DNA of 56,507 nucleotides from NCBI GenBank assembly GCA_002482885.1, contig DLGW01000003.1, forward strand, positions 1 to 56,507, in the 5' to 3' direction. The position numbers were made by a program, and so were the translations under genes. Of the stretch, positions 8,556-16,777 are shown piece by piece. This DNA comes from Flavobacteriaceae bacterium UBA7684 (lineage in GTDB: Bacteria; Bacteroidota; Bacteroidia; Flavobacteriales; Flavobacteriaceae). The first letter of the stretch is position 1; each line of letters starts with the position of its first letter. Below the pieces are notes generated by a model. That model had not been told where the DNA came from. It saw nothing but the letters and a program-made list of their open reading frames with translations, and did not search any database.

Positions 8556-9404
8556 ATGGGAGATCGACTACAACAATTCATACTAAAAACCATAGGTGTT
8601 TATATTAACGCCTTAAGTTATGTGTACCCCAAAGAAGCGGTTCGATTGGCAGAAAAATACATTAGTGAGCCCCGAAAAGGAAAACTAAATGCTAGCGACC
8701 TGCCTGATATTCTAAAAGACAACCGACACATTAACTTATCGTTAAATGGTCATAACATACAAACCTACCGTTGGGAAGGCAATAAGGATATCATTTTACT
8801 GGTTCACGGTTGGGAAAGTAATGCCGCGCGTTGGTATAAACTGATTCCTATTCTTGAAAAAAGTGGTTGTACCATTATAGCTATAGATGCCCCTGCCCAC
8901 GGACTTTCGGGCAGTAAATGGTTTAACGTAGGTAAATATTCTGAATTTTTAAAAGTTGCCATAGAGCATTTTAAACCCAAATATGTCATTGGGCATTCTA
9001 TTGGAGGAACCGCCAGTTTGTTTCACCAATACAAGCATCAAACCCCAGAAATCGAAAAAATTGTATTATTGGGTTCGCCTGGAGAACTCCGAATTATGGT
9101 GTATAATTTTGCCAGTATATTCAATTTAAAGAAAAGAGTGATTGGCTTAATGGAAAAAAAATTCTTTAAAGACCACCAATTTAATTTTGAAACCTTTTCA
9201 CTGGCTAAAATGGCACCCTTCATTAAAAGTAAAGGCTTAGTTGTACACGACCGAACCGATAAAATCGTAAGTTATCGCGAAGGAAAAAAACTGGCCGAAG
9301 CTTGGGAAGACGTTACCTTTATTACCACCAGAGGATTAGGGCACGGGTTACAAGACGACGATTTATACCAAAAAGTTTACGATTTTTTATTTGATTCAAA
9401 ATAA
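8556..9404 (+). CDS. Alpha/beta hydrolase
   Basis: Serine hydrolase of the alpha/beta fold. The oxyanion region is LLVHGWESNAARW, the nucleophile elbow is GHSIGG, the acid is probably the Asp in DRTDKIVSY, and the catalytic His lies in GLGHGL near the C-terminus. The frame can be read back to a GTG at 8529, but that codon sits inside the preceding terminator, so I choose the ATG at 8556 (MGDRLQQF). It ends four bases before rluF and is probably co-transcribed with it. The substrate is unknown. Confidence 0.88.
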   Translation: MGDRLQQFILKTIGVYINALSYVYPKEAVRLAEKYISEPRKGKLNASDLPDILKDNRHINLSLNGHNIQTYRWEGNKDIILLVHGWESNAARWYKLIPILEKSGCTIIAIDAPAHGLSGSKWFNVGKYSEFLKVAIEHFKPKYVIGHSIGGTASLFHQYKHQTPEIEKIVLLGSPGELRIMVYNFASIFNLKKRVIGLMEKKFFKDHQFNFETFSLAKMAPFIKSKGLVVHDRTDKIVSYREGKKLAEAWEDVTFITTRGLGHGLQDDDLYQKVYDFLFDSK

Positions 9405-9408
9405 CACC

Positions 9409-10164
9409 ATGCACGAAGAAACCGTAAGACTTAATAAATACATTAGCGAAAGTGGCTACTGTTCCCGCAGAGAAGCCGATAAACTTATTGAAGCACAACG
9501 CGTTACTCTAAACGGAAAAATTGCCGAAATGGGTACTCGAGTAAGCGACAAAGATGATATTAAAATTGATGGAGAGCCCATCTTACGCAAAGAAAAACCC
9601 ATTTACTTGGCCTTTAACAAGCCTGTAGGTATTGAAACCACCACGAATTTAGATACTCCAAACAACATCATCGATTACATCAAATATCCCAAAAGAGTTT
9701 TTCCTATTGGACGATTAGACAAGCTGAGCGAAGGACTCATCTTTTTAACCAACGACGGAGACATCGTTAACAAAATTCTTAGAGCGCGCAACAACCACGA
9801 AAAAGAATACATCGTAACGGTAGACAAACCCATAACCGAAAGATTTATTCAGAAAATGGGCAATGGCGTGCCTATTTTAGACACTGTAACCAAAAAATGT
9901 AAAGTAGAAAGTTTAAGCAAATATGTTTTTAAAATTACTTTAACCCAAGGATTAAACAGACAAATCCGTAGAATGTGTGAATATTTAGGCTACGAAGTAA
10001 CCGCTTTAAAGCGCATTCGCATCATTAATATTTCGTTAGACTTACCCGTGGGAAAATACCGATTACTTACCGAAAAAGAAATCGAATCGTTAAATAAATT
10101 GATTGAGCCTTCTATAAAAACAGAGGAAGCTTCTTTGCCTAAAGATAATACCAAGCGTTTGTAA
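9409..10164 (+). CDS. rluF: RluF-type 23S rRNA pseudouridine synthase
   Basis: Converts uridine to pseudouridine in 23S rRNA (in E. coli RluF modifies U2604 and tRNA-Tyr U35). An N-terminal S4 RNA-binding domain (RLNKYISESGYCSRREADKL) is followed by the catalytic domain with the GRLDKLSEGL motif holding the nucleophilic Asp. The stretches LRARNNHEKEYIVTVDKP and GLNRQIRRMCEYLGYEV are close to E. coli RluF rather than RluB or RluE. The frame is open to an ATG at 9391 inside the upstream gene; the ATG at 9409, just after the hydrolase stop, is the better start. Confidence 0.92.
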   Translation: MHEETVRLNKYISESGYCSRREADKLIEAQRVTLNGKIAEMGTRVSDKDDIKIDGEPILRKEKPIYLAFNKPVGIETTTNLDTPNNIIDYIKYPKRVFPIGRLDKLSEGLIFLTNDGDIVNKILRARNNHEKEYIVTVDKPITERFIQKMGNGVPILDTVTKKCKVESLSKYVFKITLTQGLNRQIRRMCEYLGYEVTALKRIRIINISLDLPVGKYRLLTEKEIESLNKLIEPSIKTEEASLPKDNTKRL

Positions 10165-10202
10165 GTAGCTTAGTTGTACCTAAAGAATTAAGCTACTTTT
10201 TC
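10163..10202. terminator. Bidirectional terminator between rluF and the lipoprotein gene
   Basis: A perfect 10-bp stem (10163-10172 with 10189-10198) with a 16-base loop and T-rich tail. It overlaps the stop codons of both convergent genes. Confidence 0.75.
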
Positions 10203-10469
10203 TTCCTTTTTAATCGGACTTAATCGGTTCTTTTTCTGATAAGACGGAACCCTTCTTCGAATTCTAACATTAATTACAGAATCCTTACTTTTAATTACCG
10301 TTTGTAAACTATCGGTTAAGTTGTGTAGCTTTAATTTTGTGGCTTTTAATTCCACTTCTAAAGAATCTGTTTTCTTTTGCAGTTCTATAAACTCATCTTC
10401 TGAGCGGTATTTTTGACAAGAAAATAACAACCCCATAATTCCAAAAATCAATATCAACTGTTTTTTCAT
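10188..10469 (-). CDS. Small predicted lipoprotein with a coiled coil
   Basis: 93 residues. A signal peptide with lipobox (IMGLLFSC, Cys18) is followed by a short heptad-rich helix (FIELQKKTDSLEVELKATK) and a basic tail (NVRIRRRVPSYQKK). No known domain is recognised. Its start overlaps the end of acs by four bases (ATGA), so it is translationally coupled to acetyl-CoA synthetase. The lipoprotein call rests on the lipobox; the function is unknown. Confidence 0.75.
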   Translation of the reverse strand: MKKQLILIFGIMGLLFSCQKYRSEDEFIELQKKTDSLEVELKATKLKLHNLTDSLQTVIKSKDSVINVRIRRRVPSYQKKNRLSPIKKEEKVA

Positions 10470-12376
10470 GATATTCTTTCTGATTTAATTTCGTCTATAA
10501 TTTCGGGATTCAACAAGGTTGAAGTATCTCCGAAACTATTGAAATCGCCTTCGGCTATTTTTCTTAAAATTCTACGCATAATTTTACCCGAACGGGTTTT
10601 AGGCAATCCGCTCACAAATTGAATTTTTTCCAATTTAGCAATCGCTCCAATGTGTTCCGTAATGTGTTGATTGATTTCTTTACGCAAATTTTCGCGATCG
10701 CGATACTCCCCTGTTTCTTTTAAAATCACAAAACCATACAATGCATTTCCTTTGATATCATGTGGAAATCCTACAATAGCCGATTCCGCCACCGCTGGAT
10801 GTTCATTAATTGCATCTTCGATAGGCGCGGTACCTAAATTGTGCCCAGAAACAATAATTACATCATCTACCCTACCCGTAATTCTATAATAGCCTACTTC
10901 GTCTCGGAAAGCTCCATCACCAGTAAAATACTTTCCTTTAAATGCTTTAAAATAAGTATCGATGTAACGCTGATGATCACCCCAAATGGTTCGGGCTATA
11001 GATGGCCACGGATATTTGATACACAAACTACCTACGGATTGGTTTTCAGAAATTTCATTGCGTTGTTCATCCATCAACACGGGTTGAATCCCAGGCAAAG
11101 GCAACGTAGCATAAGTTGGTTTGGTTGGGGTAACAAAAGGTAGTGGCGAAATCATAATGGCTCCTGTTTCGGTTTGCCACCAAGTATCCACAATTGGGCA
11201 ACGTTTTTTACCTACGTGGTCGTTGTACCAGTGCCAAGCTTCTTCGTTAATGGGCTCACCTACTGAACCAATTACTTTTAAAGAAGATAAATCGTGTTTT
11301 TCTACCCAATCTGTACTTTCTTTAGCTAAAGAACGAATAGCGGTTGGCGCGGTGTAAAATTGAGTTACCCGATGTTTTTGAATCACTTCCCAAAATCTAC
11401 CAAAATCAGGATAAGTTGGAATTCCCTCGAACAAAACCGTAGTAGCTCCGTTTAATAATGGGCCATATAATAAATAAGAATGTCCGGTAATCCAACCAAT
11501 ATCTGCGGTACACCAAAACACATCTTCTTCTTGATAATTAAAAATATTTTTAAAAGTATAAGCGGTTCCTACCATATAACCTGCCGTAGTGTGCAACATC
11601 CCTTTAGGTTTACCTGTAGACCCCGAAGTGTATAAAATAAATAAAGGATCTTCGGCATCCATTTTAGCAGGTTTACAAACTACTTCTGCTTGATTTACTA
11701 AAGGCTCTAACCATTCGTCTCTGCCTTCAACCAAGGAAATATTTGATTGAATTCGTTGAGCGACCAATACATGGTTTACACAAGTACATTGTTTTAAAGC
11801 TTCGTCTACAATGGATTTTAAATCAATAACTTTATTACCACGGTAACCTCCATCGGCAGTAATTACCATTTTACATTCGCTATCGTTGATTCGGGTAGCT
11901 AATGCGGTAGCCGAAAAACCCGCAAAAACTACGGAATGCACCGCTCCTATTCGAGCGCAAGCTAAAACCGTAATCGCTAATTCGGGAATCATAGGCAAGT
12001 AAATACATACCCTATCGCCTTTTTGTATCCCTTTAGATTTAAGCACATTCGCCATTTTTCCTACTTTTTGATGCAGTTCTTTATAGCTGATGTGTTGCGC
12101 TTTTTCAGAAGGATTATTCGGTTCAAATATAATCGCTGTTTTTTCGGAACGAATGGGCAAATGCCTATCCAAACAATTCGTTGTGATGTTTAACTTGGCA
12201 TTTAAAAACCATTTGATATTAGCTTTTTCCATATCAAAGTCCAACACCTTAGTCCATTTTTTATCCCATTGAAAATTTTCTTTAGCTAATTTGTGCCAAA
12301 ATTTCTCAGGATTTTTAACCGATTTTTTATAAGCTTTAAAATATTGTTCTAAGCTTTTAATAGTATAATCGTTCAC
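10466..12376 (-). CDS. acs: Acetyl-CoA synthetase (AMP-forming)
   Basis: Activates acetate to acetyl-CoA through acetyl-AMP. The ANL-superfamily P-loop reads YTSGSTGKPKGMLHT, the adenine-binding region is DTWWQTETG, and the C-terminal domain carries PKTRSGKIMRRILRKI, whose lysine is the site controlled by acetylation in relatives. Residues near the N-terminus (FWHKLAKENFQWDKKW) match the acetyl-CoA synthetase N-domain. Its 636 residues are near the normal 650. It is the first gene of a two-gene unit with the small lipoprotein. Confidence 0.96.
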   Translation of the reverse strand: MNDYTIKSLEQYFKAYKKSVKNPEKFWHKLAKENFQWDKKWTKVLDFDMEKANIKWFLNAKLNITTNCLDRHLPIRSEKTAIIFEPNNPSEKAQHISYKELHQKVGKMANVLKSKGIQKGDRVCIYLPMIPELAITVLACARIGAVHSVVFAGFSATALATRINDSECKMVITADGGYRGNKVIDLKSIVDEALKQCTCVNHVLVAQRIQSNISLVEGRDEWLEPLVNQAEVVCKPAKMDAEDPLFILYTSGSTGKPKGMLHTTAGYMVGTAYTFKNIFNYQEEDVFWCTADIGWITGHSYLLYGPLLNGATTVLFEGIPTYPDFGRFWEVIQKHRVTQFYTAPTAIRSLAKESTDWVEKHDLSSLKVIGSVGEPINEEAWHWYNDHVGKKRCPIVDTWWQTETGAIMISPLPFVTPTKPTYATLPLPGIQPVLMDEQRNEISENQSVGSLCIKYPWPSIARTIWGDHQRYIDTYFKAFKGKYFTGDGAFRDEVGYYRITGRVDDVIIVSGHNLGTAPIEDAINEHPAVAESAIVGFPHDIKGNALYGFVILKETGEYRDRENLRKEINQHITEHIGAIAKLEKIQFVSGLPKTRSGKIMRRILRKIAEGDFNSFGDTSTLLNPEIIDEIKSERIS

Positions 12377-12471
12377 CGCAGTTCTGTTTTTTATTATGTA
12401 GTGGCTAATATCTGTATTTAGTTTGTAAAGTCAAAAGTTATCTGCAAGACTTTCCATCTAACCCATCTATT

Positions 12472-13413
12472 TTACAAACCTAAAATACTTTTTACGGCTT
12501 CTTGATAATCCCTAGGATTTTTAGCCTTTTTAATTTTTTTGAAAGTTTTGTGTGGGTCTGGAAAAGTAGTCGCAAAGTATTCCCAAAAGCTTTCCATTTT
12601 CACCAATACATGACTAGAACCCGACAAAGCACTTTCATAATCATGATATAATTGATCGTGAAACTTGCCAAAAATTTCTAATTTGTTTTTAGGATATTCG
12701 GTAGTATTGTTTTTAATCATGCTGGGTAAAAAAGGATCGGCGATTAATCCCCTACCAATCATCCAATGATCAATGGTCGGAAAACGTTCCACCATTTTTT
12801 GATATTGCATTACGCTGGTAATATCTCCATTGTAATACAGTTTGTGTTGAGTATTTTCTAAACAACGCTGAAAAGCATCTAAATCCACCCCACCTTTATA
12901 AAGTTGTTTTCCTATTCGGGCATGAATAGCAATATTTTTTAAAGGATATTTATCTAAAACAGGAAGTACTTTAAGGATTTCTGTACTGTCTTCGTACCCC
13001 ATTCGCATCTTCATAGATACCAATATGTCAGATTCCTGATGTACTCGATTTAAAATACCGTCTATACGTTCCCAATCGTTAATTAAACCCGAACCCATGC
13101 ATCGTTTAGTAACCATCGGGTACGGACAACCTAAATTCCAATTGAGTTCTTGGTAACCTAATTCTTGTACGTATTTGGCTACGAATAAAAACTCGTCGGC
13201 ATCATTGGTTATGATTTGTGGTATTACGGTAAGGGTATTATTATTTTCGGGTATTAAATCCCGATGATACGAAGGTTTAATTTCTAACTTACCATTTAAA
13301 CGAATGTACGGAGAATAAAAAGTATCTATACCTCCAAAATACTGATGAAAAGCATTTCTAAATTTATAGTCGGTAAATCCTTGTAAAGGCGATGAAAGTA
13401 AAGTACAGCTCAT
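12472..13413 (-). CDS. tRNA-dihydrouridine synthase (Dus family)
   Basis: FMN-dependent reduction of uridine to dihydrouridine in tRNA. Evidence: N-terminal SSPLQGFTDYKFRNAF (FMN/barrel start), NLGCPYPMVTKRCMGSGL with the catalytic cysteine in the GCP motif, SMKMRMGYEDS, AIHARIGKQLYKGG, and the phosphate-binding end around WMIGRGLIADPFLP. 313 residues, typical length. The subgroup looks closest to DusC-like proteins but this is not certain. It lies 8 bases after the unknown 134-residue gene. Confidence 0.9.
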   Translation of the reverse strand: MSCTLLSSPLQGFTDYKFRNAFHQYFGGIDTFYSPYIRLNGKLEIKPSYHRDLIPENNNTLTVIPQIITNDADEFLFVAKYVQELGYQELNWNLGCPYPMVTKRCMGSGLINDWERIDGILNRVHQESDILVSMKMRMGYEDSTEILKVLPVLDKYPLKNIAIHARIGKQLYKGGVDLDAFQRCLENTQHKLYYNGDITSVMQYQKMVERFPTIDHWMIGRGLIADPFLPSMIKNNTTEYPKNKLEIFGKFHDQLYHDYESALSGSSHVLVKMESFWEYFATTFPDPHKTFKKIKKAKNPRDYQEAVKSILGL

Positions 13414-13421
13414 GTTTTGAT

Positions 13422-13826
13422 TTATTGAACGGTAATTCCTTTTTCCATCATTTCTATAATTACGGGCGAAGCGTGTTTAAAAGTAGGCGCTTGTTCTATA
13501 ATACTACCCACTCTTTTTTTATTTATTTTTAAAGTAATGTCTGCTTCGGTAGTAAACAATAAAGCCGTTAAAAAGGGATTGTTTAAATGATTACTTAGAA
13601 CCACAAAAGCTTCTTCTAAGCTCAGAATACTTTCAATTTCTTCGGTTTTATAACGTTCGGTTACTGATACGCGAAATCCTTCGGGCTGAATTACAGGTCG
13701 AACATAAATGTTTCGAAGTTCGGTGTCGCCTATGGTTTTAGCCAAAGTCAATTTGGCATACGTGCCGTTTTGTATGCTTTCTTTTACCTTTTTCCAAAAA
13801 AGCACAAAAACGGCTTGATATGACAT
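13422..13826 (-). CDS. Conserved hypothetical protein
   Basis: I do not recognise this 134-residue soluble protein. It starts MSYQAVFVLFWKKVKES and has a basic, beta-rich look, with no signal peptide, membrane segment or metal motif. Stretches such as TYAKLTLAKTIGDTELRNIY and TERYKTEEIESILSLEE suggest an alternating strand/helix fold. It sits between ndk and dus on the same strand with short gaps, so it probably belongs to one transcript with dus. A nucleic-acid-related role is only a guess from the neighbours. Confidence 0.6.
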   Translation of the reverse strand: MSYQAVFVLFWKKVKESIQNGTYAKLTLAKTIGDTELRNIYVRPVIQPEGFRVSVTERYKTEEIESILSLEEAFVVLSNHLNNPFLTALLFTTEADITLKINKKRVGSIIEQAPTFKHASPVIIEMMEKGITVQ

Positions 13827-13859
13827 ATTTTTAATTTTTAATTAATGATGGAATTATTT

Positions 13860-14276
13860 TTAGAATAATTCTCTGCCCGAAAAATGAAAAGCAATTTCTA
13901 TCGCTGCGTTTTCATCGCTATCCGAACCATGAACTGCATTTTGCTCTAAAGAAGTAGCGTATAATTTACGTATCGTTCCTTCTGCCGCTTGTGCTGGATT
14001 GGTTGCTCCAATTAAGGTTCTGAAATCTAAAACGGCATTTTCTTTTTCTAAAGCTAAAGCTACAATAGGTCCGCTAGTCATGAAAGTTACTAAACCTTCA
14101 AAAAAAGGTTTGCCTACGTGTACTCCATAAAATTGTTCTGCATCAGCTACGCTTAAACGAGTTAGCTTCATTCCTTTAATTCTAAAACCTGCATCAGTTA
14201 CGTGTTTTACAATATTCCCGATATGTCCGTTAGCCACAGCATCAGGTTTAATCATCATTAAGGTTTGATTAGTCAT
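13860..14276 (-). CDS. ndk: Nucleoside diphosphate kinase
   Basis: Transfers the terminal phosphate between nucleoside tri- and diphosphates through a phosphohistidine. The active-site histidine is in NAVHGSDSDENAAIEIAFHF, and the N-terminus MMIKPDAVANG is characteristic. 138 residues, the normal size. The upstream spacer (14277-14349) holds a short copy of the AAACCCAAAACCT-type spacer repeat. Confidence 0.97.
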   Translation of the reverse strand: MTNQTLMMIKPDAVANGHIGNIVKHVTDAGFRIKGMKLTRLSVADAEQFYGVHVGKPFFEGLVTFMTSGPIVALALEKENAVLDFRTLIGATNPAQAAEGTIRKLYATSLEQNAVHGSDSDENAAIEIAFHFSGRELF

Positions 14277-14349
14277 ATTTTTATGTTTTATTGTTGATTC
14301 GTTAATTGTTTAATCGTTTTTTACCCAAGACTCACCAAAAACCCAAAAC

Positions 14350-14991
14350 CTAATTTCCCGACAAAAAATCCAATAAATCTTTGAAATTTTGAGGATGAAT
14401 TCCGTGTCCTGCGGGGTATTCTTTATAAATGGGTTGAATGCCTAAGTTTTGTAAAATAGCAGGGGCTTTTTGCGCCCATTCTATTGGAATGACTTGATCT
14501 ACACTACCATGTGATATAAAAAATTGCAATGGAGTGAAATCGTTTTTTAAATAATCTTCTTTAAGAATTTCTTTATTTAAGTAACCGCTTAAGGCTACTA
14601 CTCTATTCACTTTTTCGGGATACGATAAAGCTACCGCATAACTTAAAATGGCTCCTTGACTAAATCCTATCAAAGTTACTTGCTTAGGATGCGTAGAGTA
14701 ATGTTGATGAATTTCATCTATAAAATCAGCAATTAAATCTCTAGAAGCGATGGCTTGTTCCGTGTTGGTAAACTTATTTTCATCGGCATCAAAATTAATA
14801 GCGTACCAAGCATTTCCATACGGTTGCATAGGAATCGGTGCTCGTGCCGAAACAATAAGGTATTCCTGTGGTAATTCCGAAGCAAAAGAAAACAAATCTT
14901 CTTCGTCGCTGCCATAACCGTGCAATAGTAACAACAAAGGCGGTTGAGCGGTTTTAACCAAAGGTTGACGAACTAGGTGTTCTAATTTCAT
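14350..14991 (-). CDS. Phospholipase/carboxylesterase family hydrolase
   Basis: Small alpha/beta hydrolase of the YpfH/EstB type, probably a cytoplasmic carboxylesterase. LLLLHGYGSDEEDLFSFA is the oxyanion segment, GFSQGAILSYA contains the catalytic serine, SHGSVDQVIP the aspartate and AGHGIHP the histidine. 213 residues with no signal peptide. Both flanking spacers contain degenerate AAACCTAAAACCC repeats. Confidence 0.88.
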   Translation of the reverse strand: MKLEHLVRQPLVKTAQPPLLLLLHGYGSDEEDLFSFASELPQEYLIVSARAPIPMQPYGNAWYAINFDADENKFTNTEQAIASRDLIADFIDEIHQHYSTHPKQVTLIGFSQGAILSYAVALSYPEKVNRVVALSGYLNKEILKEDYLKNDFTPLQFFISHGSVDQVIPIEWAQKAPAILQNLGIQPIYKEYPAGHGIHPQNFKDLLDFLSGN

Positions 14992-15000
14992 TTTTTAGGT

Positions 15001-15200
15001 ATTAGGGGTTGTTGGGTATTGGGTGTTGGGTGTATTTTGAATATAATGGAAAACATATTAATAATTAAAAAATTATAAAACCTAAAACCTTTGACCTAAA
15101 ACCCAAAACCTATAATTAAACATATTAGTATTTTAAACAAAAATCAAAAAAAACATTAAAATAAAACCTAAAACCTTTGACCAAAAACCCATAACCTACA
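15001..15200. repeat. Spacer with telomere-like AAACCTAAAACC repeats
   Basis: This gene-free spacer contains two near-identical copies of about 39 bases (15075-15113 and 15162-15200, built on CCTAAAACCTTTGACC). On the other side is a complementary-sense tract rich in TTGGGT units (15010-15040). Similar tracts occur at 14327-14350 and 36580-36650. No coding potential is seen. Confidence 0.65.
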
Positions 15201-15519
15201 AAGAACTAAACCATTGTTGGAAATACTTTCCTAGTACGGGAACTTCTTTTTTTTGATCGTTCAAGGCACCAATAAATCCGTAAATCCAAAGGATAAAATA
15301 GAATAAGTAAAATGCAGATGAAGCCGACCAACTATCCAAATATCCCACTAAATATCCTAATAAAAAGAAAGAGATAAATAACCCTAAAGCTTGCCTAATA
15401 TGAAAAGAGGCAAATTGGCTTTTGTTGTCTTGATTCATAAAAATTGCAACCACCGCACCAATGATGGTTAGGTAAGCTACAATAGCTGTATTTTTAGCTT
15501 CTTTGGTAAAAGTATCCAT
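15196..15519 (-). CDS. DUF4870-type small membrane protein
   Basis: 107 residues with about three membrane segments (IVAYLTIIGAVVAIF, ALGLFISFFLLGYLVGYL, AFYLFYFILWIYGFIGAL). The central FASFHIRQALGLF matches the conserved FHxRQAL signature of DUF4870/Tic20-like proteins. It ends in a short soluble tail (VPVLGKYFQQWF). Function unknown. It begins one base after the pseudo-dihydroorotase stop, so it is the third gene of that operon. Confidence 0.8.
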   Translation of the reverse strand: MDTFTKEAKNTAIVAYLTIIGAVVAIFMNQDNKSQFASFHIRQALGLFISFFLLGYLVGYLDSWSASSAFYLFYFILWIYGFIGALNDQKKEVPVLGKYFQQWFSSL

Positions 15520-15520
15520 T

Positions 15521-16777
15521 TTATGATTGTATGATTAATTGTTGATTGTTGTAAATTCCATAAACTTTACCTTTTAAAGGTTGTCCTAAAAAAGCAGAGT
15601 TTTTAGATTTTGATAAGATATTTTTCTTTTCAAAAACACCTTCATTATTATTTGTAAATAATGTTATTTCAGCAGATTGACCTTCTTTAATTAAAGTTTT
15701 CTCTAACTTAAAAATATTTTTTCCTGCAGTTAGTTTTTCCACAATTACTTCGGTAGGCAACACGGTTTGTAAGGCTCCAAAAGCACTTTCTAAACCAATG
15801 GTGCCGTTTTTAGCGTGGTCAAATTCTATCTTTTTATATTCAATATCAATTGGATTGTGGTCAGCAGTGATGCAATCAATAGTTCCGTTTAATACGCCTT
15901 GAATTAAGGCTTGTCTGTCTTCTTCGGCACGCAAAGGAGGTGTTACTTTGTATCGGGAATCAAAACTATGCAATACCTCATCGGTCAATACCAAATGATG
16001 CACCGACACACTGCAAGTTACTTGTAAACCTTTGGATTTAGCTTCTTGAATTAATTGAACCGATTTTTGAGTACTGATGGTAGGTATGTGTAATTTTCCG
16101 CCAGTATATTCTAATAAAAATAGATTTCTAGCGATTTGAATTTCCTCTGCCAAAGCTGGAATTCCTTTTAAACCCAAATAAGTGCTAACTACGCCTTCAT
16201 TCACTACTCCACTACCCTTTAATTGAGTATCTAAACAATACGTAATTACTAATCCATCAAAATCTTGCGCATACTGCAAAGCAATTTTAAGCACATTAGC
16301 GTCGGTAATAGATTTATTGTAATCGCCAAAAGCTATGGCTCCCGCATTTTTCATATCAAACAATTCCGCTAGGTCTTTGCCTTCGCTCATTTTAGTTAAA
16401 GCGCCTATAGGATAAGCATTTACGGCTGTTTCTTTAGATTTATTAATAATGAATTGAACCGCAGACTGATTGTCTACCACCGGAAAAGTATTGGGCTGAA
16501 CCGCTACCGAAGTAAAACCACTTAACGCCGCAACTTGTAATCCGTTAAGCAAGGTTTCCCTTTCTTCAAAACCAGGTTCTCCAAAACACACACTGGTATC
16601 AAACCAGCCGGGTGAAATGCACAAATCTGGTAAATTAACTTCTGTAAAACCTTGTGGAGTGTTGATTTGAGGAGCAATCGCTATGATTTTTCCTTCTTGA
16701 ATCTGAACCGAAACGGTTTGCAAATGATACGGACTAGCCGAATCGTACACTTTTGCGTCTTTTATGACAATATTCAT
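15521..16777 (-). CDS. Dihydroorotase-like protein without metal-binding residues
   Basis: Amidohydrolase-fold protein of the class I dihydroorotase family, 418 residues. In active enzymes the first motif is D-x-H-x-H-x-R-E-P-G; here residues 60-69 read DTSVCFGEPG, so both metal-binding histidines and the substrate-binding arginine are gone. KLHIPTIST also lacks the second histidine of the usual HxxH pair, although DCITADHNPID keeps the aspartate. Catalysis as a dihydroorotase is therefore unlikely. By analogy with the non-catalytic PyrC' that scaffolds aspartate transcarbamoylase in pseudomonads, a structural role is possible. It overlaps the BatA-type gene by four bases. Confidence 0.88.
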   Translation of the reverse strand: MNIVIKDAKVYDSASPYHLQTVSVQIQEGKIIAIAPQINTPQGFTEVNLPDLCISPGWFDTSVCFGEPGFEERETLLNGLQVAALSGFTSVAVQPNTFPVVDNQSAVQFIINKSKETAVNAYPIGALTKMSEGKDLAELFDMKNAGAIAFGDYNKSITDANVLKIALQYAQDFDGLVITYCLDTQLKGSGVVNEGVVSTYLGLKGIPALAEEIQIARNLFLLEYTGGKLHIPTISTQKSVQLIQEAKSKGLQVTCSVSVHHLVLTDEVLHSFDSRYKVTPPLRAEEDRQALIQGVLNGTIDCITADHNPIDIEYKKIEFDHAKNGTIGLESAFGALQTVLPTEVIVEKLTAGKNIFKLEKTLIKEGQSAEITLFTNNNEGVFEKKNILSKSKNSAFLGQPLKGKVYGIYNNQQLIIQS

